This document shows, piece by piece, positions 33,646 through 42,160 of a stretch of DNA of 42,328 bases. This stretch comes from Flavobacteriaceae bacterium. GTDB taxonomy: Bacteria; Bacteroidota; Bacteroidia; Flavobacteriales; Flavobacteriaceae. The notes under the pieces were generated by a model that was not told where the DNA came from, did no database searches, and was given only the letters and a program-made list of their open reading frames with translations. Location: contig JAURBD010000002.1 in NCBI GenBank assembly GCA_030829155.1, positions 1-42,328 on the forward strand, given 5' to 3'. Numbering within the stretch: position 1 is the stretch's first letter; the number at the start of each line of letters is the position of its first letter. Position numbers and translations under genes: made by a program.

Positions 33646-33996
33646 ATGAAAACAATCTTATTTTTAGCACTAACAACAATATTTTCTACAAACAATTTTA
33701 CTGAAAAGACTAATAAAGTTAGCATTCAACAATTTATTGAAGCAATTGAATCCGAAGATTTTGAATTGGTTGAGAATGCTTTGAAAAGTAGAATGATTTC
33801 TGCAAATCAGAAATTCAATGGTAAAACCCTACTGATTTACGCAGTGATTAGTGACAAAGCTGAAATGATTAACTTGTTGGTTAGATATGGAGCAAATCTA
33901 AATACTCCTGCTGATGATGGTCTGACTCCTATGGAATATGCTGAAAAATTAAATAAAATATACGCTAAGGCTGAAATCATAGTCATAACTGCGTAA
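33646..33996 (+). CDS. Ankyrin-repeat protein, exported
   Basis: 116 residues: a signal-like N-terminus (MKTILFLALTTIFSTNNF) and about two ankyrin repeats, with the first helix pair SEDFELVENALKSR, then KTLLIYAVISDKAEMINLLVRYGANLNTPADDGLTPMEYAEKL, the canonical G-x-T-x-L / LLxxGA pattern. It is probably a periplasmic binding or inhibitor protein. No partner is evident in the neighbourhood. The 238 bases between it and the DUF1456 gene hold no convincing gene. Confidence 0.78.
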   Translation: MKTILFLALTTIFSTNNFTEKTNKVSIQQFIEAIESEDFELVENALKSRMISANQKFNGKTLLIYAVISDKAEMINLLVRYGANLNTPADDGLTPMEYAEKLNKIYAKAEIIVITA

Positions 33997-34029
33997 TATA
34001 GCTGTTGTTGAATTTATTTTATTCTGTCG

Positions 34030-34115
34030 CTAGGAAATTCTAATCAGGCCTAATAACCCTATTTTTTAAAAAAGAAATACTCACTTATTGAGTTCTCAAA
34101 ATTAGTATTTCCTAG
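34030..34115. repeat. Imperfect inverted repeat in a 419-base intergenic gap
   Basis: CTAGGAAATTCTAAT at 34030-34044 is the reverse complement of ATTAGTATTTCCTAG at 34101-34115 with one mismatch, and the pairing extends about three more bases outward with one G-T pair. The 56-base loop contains a smaller hairpin (CTCA...TGAG). The gap 33997-34415 otherwise holds only AT-rich sequence and the leader of the next gene. It could be a bidirectional terminator-like structure, a small RNA or a decayed mobile-element end. Nothing decides between these. Confidence 0.55.
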
Positions 34116-34415
34116 TGAAGATTAAATGAATTTTTTTTTGAATTCAATACATTTTTTAATCACTTTTAATTACGGCTTTATAAATATAAACTCGATTAAA
34201 AAATTTTCTGTAACATTGATTTTTTTGGATGAAAAAACTAACTTAACAAACTCCAAGTATATGATTATCATGTATTTTTTTACTTTATTGTAATTGATAA
34301 GAGAATTAAACAAAAATTGTTAAGTTATTATAATTCAACTCTTTTCCTTTTCATGATGTTCTATATCCACCATTTTTTATACCTTTAAAATGAAGTAAAC
34401 AACAAAAATTTATTC

Positions 34416-37400
34416 ATGAAAACTACCTTTTCCTTTCTGTCTTTGTTCTTAACATTATTTTTAAATGCCCAAGATTTTTCTACAACTTGGCTCAAAGAAG
34501 TCGCACCTCGAAACATTGGTCCTGGAGGAATGAGTGGACGAATTACATCAATCGATGTAGTAGTTTCAAATCCAAATATTATATATGTAGGTACTGCGTC
34601 TGGCGGTTTATGGAAATCTACTAGTGGAGGAGTGACCTGGAACCCTATTTTTAATGATCAAGTTACCGCATCTGTGGGCTCTGTTGCCATTCAACAATCG
34701 AATCCTGACGTCATATGGGTTGGTACTGGAGAAGGAAACCCAAGAAATAGCCTCAATGGTGGCTATGGGATTTTTAAATCTATAAATGGAGGAAAAACAT
34801 GGAAGTCAATGGGCCTGAAGAATACACGTAATATTCATAGAGTGATTATTGATCCTTCAAACCCGAATACCGTCTATGTTGCAGCAATAGGTTCTCCCTG
34901 GGGTGATCATCCAGAACGTGGAATTTATAAAACTGTAAATGGAGGTAAGTCATGGAAAAAAATATTATATGTAAATCCTAAAACAGGGGCAGCTGATTTG
35001 GTTATGGATCCCAAAAACTCGAATAAATTGTTAGCTGCAATGTGGGAACATAAAAGAGATCCATGGTTTTTTAAATCAGGAGGAAAGGGGAGTGGGCTTT
35101 ATGTGAGTTTTGATGGGGGTGATAATTGGTCAAAAAAAACAAAAGAAGATGGTTTACCTGAAGGAGATTTAGGAAGAATAGGTCTGGCGATTGCCACCAA
35201 TAAAACAAATATTATCTATGCCCTAGTAGAGTCAAAAAAAAATGCACTCTATAAATCTGAGGATGGTGGGTTCAAATGGGAAATGGTAAACAATAAAAGT
35301 GATATTGGGAATAGACCTTTTTATTATTCAGATATAGCTGTAGATCCTCAAAATGAAAATCGTGTATATTCTGTATTTACATATGTCAATGTTTCACAAG
35401 ATGGGGGAAAAAATTTCAGCCAATTGATGCCTGCTTATGGGGTTGAAAATGGTGTTCATCCAGATCATCATGCTTGGTGGATTCATCCTAATGACGGATC
35501 TTTTATGATTGATGGAAATGATGGTGGATTAAACATAACAAAAGATGGAGGTAAAACATGGCGCTTTATTGGTAATATTCCAGTAGCTCAATTCTATCAT
35601 ATTAGCGTAGATAATGAGTACCCATATAATGTTTATGGAGGGATGCAAGATAATGGCTCTTGGAGGGGACCAGCTTATGTATGGAAAGTTCAAGGAATTA
35701 GAAATTCTTATTGGCAAGAAATTGCATTTGGAGATGGTTTTGATGTTGTACCAGATTTAGATGATTCTCGATATGGATATGCTATGAGCCAACAGGGATA
35801 CGTTTCTCGTTATGACTGGAAAACTGGAAACAATTATATTGTTCGTCCAACCCACCCTGAGGCGGAAACAAAACTCAGATTCAATTGGAATGCAGCAATA
35901 GGTCAAGACCCTTTTGATAATAGCACGGTTTATTTTGGGAGTCAATTCGTACATAAAAGCAAAGATAAAGGTTTGACTTGGTCGATAATTTCTCCAGATT
36001 TGACAACTAATGACCCCGAAAAACAAAAACAAAGCGAAAGTGGGGGACTAACATTAGATGCTACTGGTGCTGAAAATTATTGCACCCTTTTAGTGATAGA
36101 ACCTTCATCCTTAGAAAAAAAAATGTTATGGGTAGCTTCTGATGATGGAAGAGTTCATTTTACTCAAGATGGTGGAGATTCTTGGAATGAGGTAACTAAA
36201 AATATTAAAGGTCTTCCAAAAGGAAGTTGGATTACCCAGATAAAAGCATCTAAAAATAATAAAGGAGAAGCATTGTTGGTTGCTAATGACTACAGAAGAT
36301 TTAATTTTAAACCCTATGCCTATAGAACAGTTAATTACGGTAAAACTTGGAAGCAGATTGTTGATCAATCAGACACAAAGAGTTATGGATTAAGTATTAT
36401 TGAAGATCCTGTAAATCCAAGTTTAATGTTTTTAGGAACCGATGACGGACTTTATATTTCTTTAAACGCTGGAGAAAAATGGGACAAGTTTGATTCAGAG
36501 GTTTTTCCAACTGTATCCGTTAAGGACCTAGTAATTCAATCTCGAGAACAAGATTTAATTATCGGGACCTTTGGAAGAGCTGCATGGGTCTTAGACGACA
36601 TTAGACCTTTAAGAGCTTTAGCTTCAAAACCAGATTTAGTTTCAAAAACGATACACCTCTTTGAGCCGCCCACAGCATATTTGGCAGCATACCAACAACC
36701 CACCGGGAGTCGTTTTGGAGCTGATGCAATGTATCATGGGACAAACCGAAAATACGGCGCAATGATAACCTATTATGTAGATCCATCTTCTGAAGAAAAT
36801 TTAGGTCAAGAAAATAATAAATTAGAAGAAGAGAAAGAAGAAGATAGTGAAAACAGTGTAAAAAAGGATTCTCTTATTCTTACAATTTATGATGGAGAAC
36901 GTTTAATTCGGACTCTAAAGAAAGAATTACCTGAGAAAAAAGGATTTTATCGTTGGTATTGGTATTTAGATGAAAAAGGGATTCCAAGACCCAGAAGAGA
37001 ACCTAGAAAATCAAAAATAGAGCCTTCAGGTGTTTCCGTTAAACCAGGTAGTTACCGAATCGTGTTGGCTTATGGGACAGATAAAAACGAACAACAAATT
37101 GTTGTAAAATCAGACCCTAGAATTCTAGATAACCCTGAAAATATAGAATCTGTCTATAATGCTTCAAAAAAGCTTGAAAGCTTTATGGCTAAGACATCTG
37201 AATCTGTGAAGCAGCTCACCCAAAGTAAAAATATCCTTCTTGATTACCAAAAACTTTTTAAAGAAAACAAAACAGAGTCTGTAAAGGAGTTAACTAAAGA
37301 AATAAAAACCCAAACCAAAGCATTAGATTCTTTGATATCTCTTTATATTGGTAAAGTGGATAAGCGTCAAGGAATTGTTAGAAACTCAGAGAGTAATGTT

Positions 37401-37619
37401 ATGACCAGAATAGGAACTGCATCTCGTTACATTAGAACTCGTAAGAAAGGGATTACCACAACCGAGGATAAATTACTTCAGCATGCAAAGGATGAACTAG
37501 AGGCAGCACTTGAAAAAACAAATAAGTATTACAAAGAAGTTTGGCCCTATTTAAGAACTCAAATTGAAGGTATAGATTCTTCTCGCTTCAAAGAAATAAA
37601 ACAGATTGATTTAGAATAG
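34416..37619 (+). CDS. Exported BNR/VPS10-type beta-propeller protein
   Basis: 1067 residues with a signal peptide (ending near LFLNAQ). The N-terminal two-thirds contain about eleven BNR/sortilin-like turns of the type S/DGGxxW (for example SGGVTWNPI, NGGKTWKSM, DGGDNWSKK, DGGKTWRFI, DGGDSWNEV), arranged as one or two beta-propellers. The family is usually annotated as glycosyl hydrolase, but I see no catalytic residues to confirm that. After about residue 780 come a beta domain containing a charged EEEKEEDSEN stretch (around 810) and a lysine- and glutamate-rich helical region (900-1060). There is no type IX sorting signal. The 3' end is 1 base from convergent murF. Confidence 0.85.
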   Translation: MKTTFSFLSLFLTLFLNAQDFSTTWLKEVAPRNIGPGGMSGRITSIDVVVSNPNIIYVGTASGGLWKSTSGGVTWNPIFNDQVTASVGSVAIQQSNPDVIWVGTGEGNPRNSLNGGYGIFKSINGGKTWKSMGLKNTRNIHRVIIDPSNPNTVYVAAIGSPWGDHPERGIYKTVNGGKSWKKILYVNPKTGAADLVMDPKNSNKLLAAMWEHKRDPWFFKSGGKGSGLYVSFDGGDNWSKKTKEDGLPEGDLGRIGLAIATNKTNIIYALVESKKNALYKSEDGGFKWEMVNNKSDIGNRPFYYSDIAVDPQNENRVYSVFTYVNVSQDGGKNFSQLMPAYGVENGVHPDHHAWWIHPNDGSFMIDGNDGGLNITKDGGKTWRFIGNIPVAQFYHISVDNEYPYNVYGGMQDNGSWRGPAYVWKVQGIRNSYWQEIAFGDGFDVVPDLDDSRYGYAMSQQGYVSRYDWKTGNNYIVRPTHPEAETKLRFNWNAAIGQDPFDNSTVYFGSQFVHKSKDKGLTWSIISPDLTTNDPEKQKQSESGGLTLDATGAENYCTLLVIEPSSLEKKMLWVASDDGRVHFTQDGGDSWNEVTKNIKGLPKGSWITQIKASKNNKGEALLVANDYRRFNFKPYAYRTVNYGKTWKQIVDQSDTKSYGLSIIEDPVNPSLMFLGTDDGLYISLNAGEKWDKFDSEVFPTVSVKDLVIQSREQDLIIGTFGRAAWVLDDIRPLRALASKPDLVSKTIHLFEPPTAYLAAYQQPTGSRFGADAMYHGTNRKYGAMITYYVDPSSEENLGQENNKLEEEKEEDSENSVKKDSLILTIYDGERLIRTLKKELPEKKGFYRWYWYLDEKGIPRPRREPRKSKIEPSGVSVKPGSYRIVLAYGTDKNEQQIVVKSDPRILDNPENIESVYNASKKLESFMAKTSESVKQLTQSKNILLDYQKLFKENKTESVKELTKEIKTQTKALDSLISLYIGKVDKRQGIVRNSESNVMTRIGTASRYIRTRKKGITTTEDKLLQHAKDELEAALEKTNKYYKEVWPYLRTQIEGIDSSRFKEIKQIDLE

Positions 37620-37620
37620 A

Positions 37621-38910
37621 TTATAAGTGCTGACTGAGGACTTCCAATGCAATTCCACGAGATCCTTTGATTAAGATCGTTTTGTTTTGGTAATTTATTT
37701 TTTGGAGATAAGCTATTACTTCATCAGTGGTCTGAAACTTTTTGAAGTTTAAAGCTGTAGATTTTGTTTTTTTAAACTCAGGTCCTACCAAAAGGATCTG
37801 ATCAATTTCTTTTGATTCAATAAAATCAACAATTTCTTGATGCTCTTGTTGAGCATAATTTCCCAACTCTAGCATATCTCCTAAAATTAATACACGATCT
37901 TTTTTTTCAATTGCTAAAAAAGATTCAAGAGCAGCTCTCATACTACTGGGATTTGCATTATATGCATCAAGAACCAAAGTATTGGAATTTGTCTCATGCC
38001 ATTGTGATCGATTGTTACTGGGTATATAATTTTCGATTCCCTTTTTTATTTTTTCTAAAGAAATTTTAAAATAAGAACCAAGGGCAGCAGCAGCAGCTAT
38101 GTTACTAAAGTTGTAATTTCCTTTTAAACCGCTTTTTATTTTTATTCCATCAATCTCAACGCATACACTTTGATTGTTTCCTAGAGTTTTATTTTTGATT
38201 TGTATGTCAACATTATTTGATTCTCCAAATGAAAATCTTCTCTGTTCTTCTGTAAGTTTCAATTGTTTGGGATCTTCCTGATTAATTAGAGCAATACCTT
38301 TATTTTTTTTAAGAAATTGATAAAGTTCTGATTTACCTTTGATGACTCCATCAACATTGCCAAATCCTTCTAAATGAGCTTTTCCAAAGTTAGTAATGTA
38401 GCCCAACGAGGGTTGTGACAATTCACACAAAAAAGCTATTTCTTTTATGTGATTGGCTCCCATTTCAACCAGTGTAATTTGCGTCTTAGAGTTGATGTTT
38501 AATAAAGTTAGGGGTACACCAATATGATTATTTAAATTACCTTCTGTTGCAGTTGTTATAAATTGTTGAGATAAAACCGAACATATAAGCTCTTTGGTTG
38601 TGGTTTTTCCATTAGATCCAGTAAGGCCTATTACGGGTATTGAAAACTGGTTTCGATGGTGATGAGCCAATTCTTGAAGGCTTCTAAGACTTTCTTTAAC
38701 CAATAAATACGAATGGTTGTTTTTTTGATGTTTTGGATTATCAACTACTACAAACTTGGCACCTTTTGCAAGAGCTTCTTCCGCAAATGTATTTCCATCA
38801 AATTTTTCTCCTTTTAAGCAAAAGAAAAGACACCCTTTTTTGATTTTACGGGTATCCGTAGCTACACCGGTAGAGCGAAGGAAATAAGCATAAAGTTCTT
38901 TTACTTGCAT
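37621..38910 (-). CDS. murF: UDP-N-acetylmuramoyl-tripeptide--D-alanyl-D-alanine ligase
   Basis: A 429-residue Mur ligase. The N-terminal substrate domain has STGVATDTRKIKKGCLFFCLKGEKFDG. The ATP loop is GLTGSNGKTTTKELI (about residues 93-107). It continues with EMGANHIKEI and the C-terminal DAYNANPSSMRAALESF and ILGDMLELG. It adds D-Ala-D-Ala to the muropeptide in the cytoplasm. It lies downstream of gldJ on the same strand, separated by a strong hairpin that ends close to its start codon. Confidence 0.95.
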   Translation of the reverse strand: MQVKELYAYFLRSTGVATDTRKIKKGCLFFCLKGEKFDGNTFAEEALAKGAKFVVVDNPKHQKNNHSYLLVKESLRSLQELAHHHRNQFSIPVIGLTGSNGKTTTKELICSVLSQQFITTATEGNLNNHIGVPLTLLNINSKTQITLVEMGANHIKEIAFLCELSQPSLGYITNFGKAHLEGFGNVDGVIKGKSELYQFLKKNKGIALINQEDPKQLKLTEEQRRFSFGESNNVDIQIKNKTLGNNQSVCVEIDGIKIKSGLKGNYNFSNIAAAAALGSYFKISLEKIKKGIENYIPSNNRSQWHETNSNTLVLDAYNANPSSMRAALESFLAIEKKDRVLILGDMLELGNYAQQEHQEIVDFIESKEIDQILLVGPEFKKTKSTALNFKKFQTTDEVIAYLQKINYQNKTILIKGSRGIALEVLSQHL

Positions 38911-38943
38911 AAATAAAAAAAGGCATTTGTAAAAATGCCTTTT
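38911..38943 (-). terminator. Rho-independent-type hairpin between gldJ and murF
   Basis: An 11-base-pair perfect stem: 38918-38928 (AAAAGGCATTT) pairs with 38933-38943 (AAATGCCTTTT), with a four-base loop. Read on the minus strand it is followed by a run of seven T, so it looks like an intrinsic terminator 7 bases after the gldJ stop. The T run ends near the murF ATG, so the hairpin is also the murF leader. Confidence 0.8.
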
Positions 38944-38950
38944 AAATGAA

Positions 38951-40630
38951 TTAACCTTTTCGTTTGTGTCGAGCTGTTTTTTTGACTTTGCTTTTTGAAC
39001 CTAATCTGGTCATGGCGCATCGAAAGCCAATGTAATCCGTTGCAATATACTGTGGCAAATATCTTCTTTGGGCAGGATCAAGCCAGTATGCTCTATCTTT
39101 CCAAGAACCTCCTTTATACACTCTTACTTCGTCAGTAATCAGTGAAGTTCTTTTGGAAGATTTATCTTTTGTTCTAACCAAGGCGCCCTCTTCATCAATT
39201 CTAATTTGGGGGTGGGTAGGTGCATCGTACATTGCGCTGGACTCTGGGCGAGAATCTGAATCTTCTTCATCGTCACCTCCAAAGCGTGCGAACAATCTTG
39301 TAGATTCAATATCACCATCTCTAAAGTTTCTGTTATCACTCTCAGTAAAGTTTTGTCTAAGAAAAGTTTCTTCTTCGTCAACACCAATTTTTTCTAATTG
39401 ACCTGGAAGCCTTTTCAGTAGTACTTTACCATTGGGTAGCGTGTCATATACGAGTTGATCTGGAGAAATAACTTGCGCTTTTCCGTCCTCATCAATAACA
39501 TCTTTGAGATATACATTACCTCTGTAGTAGTTAAAATCACTTGCTTCATCATCAACTATTGGTCGATATACATCTCCAACCCACTCAGCAACATTTCCTG
39601 CCATGTCATAAATTCCAAAGTCATTTGGAGGATATGCTTTTACTTGTATTGTAATATCTGCTCCATCATCTGACCACCCTGCAATACCACCGTAATCTCC
39701 TTTACCGAGTTTAAAATTAGCTAATTGATCGCCTTCAGATCTTCGTTCTTCTGAACGAGTGTATTCCCCTGACCAAGGATATTTTTTCTTTCCTCTGTAA
39801 GCATTGTATTCACGATCTCCAACCAACGCTAGGGCAGCATATTCCCATTCGGCTTCAGTCGGAAGCCTGTATGAAGGGAGGAGTATTCCTTTGTCTACTC
39901 CGGCATATACATTGACTTCTGTTGTATCTTTTTGTACTCTTCCATTTTTCCCTGTTAAACTATCAATTTTACCTCCATAGGTTGTTTCAGGTCTTTTTAA
40001 ATAAGCTCCTGTGCTGAATGTACTGTTTGCATCAACTTCTGTGTAACGAACATCATCTTGGATGTAAGCTTCACGTTCTAAAATAAATTCGTTAACCCGG
40101 TCGGTTCTCCACTCTGCAAATTGTACAGCCTGAAGCCAATTAACTCCTACTACTGGATATTCAGCATAAGCTGGATGGCGTAAATAGTTTGAAGTTAATT
40201 CTTCAACATAACCCAACTGGTTTCTCCAAACTAAAGTATCTGGAAGAGCACCATTATATAACTGTTTGAATTGTCTTTGATCTTGGGGGAAAACAAGAGT
40301 AATCCAATCTAAGTATTCCAAATACATTAAGTTGGTAACTTCTGTTTCGTCTATGTAAAAAGACATAACATGCTGTTTGTTTGGGGTATTGTTCCAATCG
40401 TGCATTACGTCGTCCTGAACTTGTCCTTTAGTAAAGGTACCTCCTTCAATAAAAACAAGGCCTGGACCAGTTTCTTGATCTTCAAATTCTACGTTGTATT
40501 GAAAACCTCCTTTTTTGGAATTGATACTCCAACCCGTCGCTCTGGATTGGTTATTCTTGCCACACGCAGTGAGAATCAAAGCCGTGAAAGCTAGAAGGAT
40601 AAATTTTTTGGTTAATAAGTTAATTCTCAT
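38951..40630 (-). CDS. gldJ: Gliding motility lipoprotein GldJ
   Basis: 559 residues. The lipoprotein signal ends at ALILTACG (lipobox C23). The protein is of the formylglycine-generating-enzyme/SUMF1-like fold: FIEGGTFTKGQ, FYIDETEVTN, YPVVGVNWLQAVQFAEWR, SYRLPTEAEWEYAAL, AYPPNDFGIYDMAGNVAEWV, VYKGGSWKDRAYWLDPAQRR and IGFRCAM, in that order. In GldJ the fold is structural: it is required for gliding and for type IX secretion. A long acidic insertion (about residues 400-480) is typical. It is divergent from porV across 201 bases. Confidence 0.94.
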   Translation of the reverse strand: MRINLLTKKFILLAFTALILTACGKNNQSRATGWSINSKKGGFQYNVEFEDQETGPGLVFIEGGTFTKGQVQDDVMHDWNNTPNKQHVMSFYIDETEVTNLMYLEYLDWITLVFPQDQRQFKQLYNGALPDTLVWRNQLGYVEELTSNYLRHPAYAEYPVVGVNWLQAVQFAEWRTDRVNEFILEREAYIQDDVRYTEVDANSTFSTGAYLKRPETTYGGKIDSLTGKNGRVQKDTTEVNVYAGVDKGILLPSYRLPTEAEWEYAALALVGDREYNAYRGKKKYPWSGEYTRSEERRSEGDQLANFKLGKGDYGGIAGWSDDGADITIQVKAYPPNDFGIYDMAGNVAEWVGDVYRPIVDDEASDFNYYRGNVYLKDVIDEDGKAQVISPDQLVYDTLPNGKVLLKRLPGQLEKIGVDEEETFLRQNFTESDNRNFRDGDIESTRLFARFGGDDEEDSDSRPESSAMYDAPTHPQIRIDEEGALVRTKDKSSKRTSLITDEVRVYKGGSWKDRAYWLDPAQRRYLPQYIATDYIGFRCAMTRLGSKSKVKKTARHKRKG

Positions 40631-40773
40631 AATATTTTTAAAGTAATGTTTTACTTATCAGTTGCAATATACAAAATCTAATGCTTTACTTCGTTTTAGG
40701 CTATAAATAGAGTTAGATTCTAAGTTATTAACGTACATTTTTTTAGATTATTATTCACAACCCATTTCTAGTT

Positions 40774-40781
40774 TAAATTTG
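40774..40781 (+). promoter_or_regulatory. Possible -7 promoter element upstream of porV
   Basis: TAAATTTG matches the Bacteroidota TAnnTTTG element and lies 51 bases before the porV ATG. No clear TTG is found at the expected distance upstream. Confidence 0.35.
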
Positions 40782-40831
40782 TAGTAAACAAGCACATAAG
40801 ATTTTTTAATTTAATACGTTATATAAATACC

Positions 40832-42004
40832 ATGTACAACTTCAAACATAGTATCGGCGTATTTGTTGCAGTGTTTTTTTTATTCTTTTCAGGGAAATTA
40901 GTTGCTCAAGAAAGAATCATCACAACAGGTGTACCTTTTTTGTTGATAACACCTGACGCTAGAGCTGCAGGAATGGGAGAACAGGGAGTAGCAACCTCTG
41001 TAGATGCCTTTTCTCAGCAATGGAATCCTTCGAAATATGTTTTTTCAGAACATAAATCAGGATTTGGTATCAGTTACACCCCATATTTAAGCAAATTGGT
41101 TGATGATATTTTTTTAGCAAACATTACCTATTTTAACAAAAACTCAAACAGAAGCGCATGGGCAATGAGTTTGAAGTATTTTAGTTTGGGTGATATTGTT
41201 TTAAATGATTTAGTGGCAGGAACAATTATTGAACAAGGAATAGAGCGTCCTAACGAACTTACTCTAGACTTTTCGTATTCTCTTTTACTGAATTCAAAAT
41301 TTTCAATGGCCGTAGCAGCTCGATTTATTCGATCAGATTTAAAAATTTCCTCAGATTTAGATGCATCTTCTGCAAACACCATGGGTGTTGACATTGCTGG
41401 TTTTTACAAAAGTGATTTATTTGATTGTGCAAAAAAGAAAGCACGTTTAAGACTAGGATTTAACATTTCAAATATTGGTCCACGATTAAAGTATGATGAA
41501 GGAGGACAAAAAAATTTCATCCCAACAAACCTAAAAGTCGGCTCGGGTTTGAGCCTAAATTTGGATTCAAATAACAAAATATCACTCAACATAGAATTCA
41601 ATAAGTTGTTGGTCCCCACACCAGTTCCTGTCATAAATAAAAATACAGGAAAATTTGATCGATATGAGCAGCCGGATATTAGCTTTTTATCGGGGATATT
41701 TGAGTCGTTTAGTGATGCACCCGACGGTTACAGTGAAGAATTGAAAGAAATAACATGGGGTATTGGGTCTGAATATAATTTTCAGGATGCTTTCGCTCTA
41801 AGAGCAGGATATTTCAATGAAAGTTTAGAAAAAGGATCTCGACGATATTTTACTTTAGGTACAGGCTTTTCCTTAAATTTTGCTGATATAGATATATCTT
41901 ACCTTTTCTCAACCTCTAGAGTTAGGAATCCATTAGAAAACACACTTCGTTTCTCTATAACCTTCAATTTGGATAATCCACAACTAACCGATGAGGGTGG
42001 CTAA
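40832..42004 (+). CDS. porV: Type IX secretion system outer-membrane protein PorV
   Basis: 390 residues with a signal peptide (MYNFKHSIGVFVAVFFLFFSGKLVAQ). The mature start ITTGVPFLLITPDARAAGMGEQGVATSVDAFSQQWNPSKY is the family signature of PorV/LptO, a FadL-like 14-strand barrel. The rest alternates beta strands and ends with an aromatic barrel strand (TLRFSITFNLDNPQ). PorV shuttles cargo from the translocon to the attachment complex. It diverges from gldJ, and the partner porU is not beside it here. Between its stop and pdhA lie 156 bases with no gene; an A/T-only palindrome sits at 42085-42103. Confidence 0.93.
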   Translation: MYNFKHSIGVFVAVFFLFFSGKLVAQERIITTGVPFLLITPDARAAGMGEQGVATSVDAFSQQWNPSKYVFSEHKSGFGISYTPYLSKLVDDIFLANITYFNKNSNRSAWAMSLKYFSLGDIVLNDLVAGTIIEQGIERPNELTLDFSYSLLLNSKFSMAVAARFIRSDLKISSDLDASSANTMGVDIAGFYKSDLFDCAKKKARLRLGFNISNIGPRLKYDEGGQKNFIPTNLKVGSGLSLNLDSNNKISLNIEFNKLLVPTPVPVINKNTGKFDRYEQPDISFLSGIFESFSDAPDGYSEELKEITWGIGSEYNFQDAFALRAGYFNESLEKGSRRYFTLGTGFSLNFADIDISYLFSTSRVRNPLENTLRFSITFNLDNPQLTDEGG

Positions 42005-42160
42005 GGTTTTATTACTTTTTTGATTATCCCATTGTTTTCATTTGTTTATTGAGATTTCATCAAAAATTTAAATTAATAAGCGTGTTTTTCTTAAAAAGAA
42101 AAATCAATTAAATATTGTAATTTTACATCCAAATTTAAATATCCAGTAAAACCAGTACTA

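Noticed and set aside
33477..33725. An 82-residue minus-strand gene
   Set aside because: It overlaps the start of the ankyrin gene by 80 bases, has no family resemblance and an unconvincing composition.
39139..39401. Open frames on both strands inside gldJ
   Set aside because: They are shadows of the gldJ frame with no recognisable domains.
42085..42103. Palindrome TTTTTCTT/AAGAAAAA after porV as a terminator
   Set aside because: The stem is almost pure A/T, so it is too weak to call; chance is likely in such AT-rich DNA.
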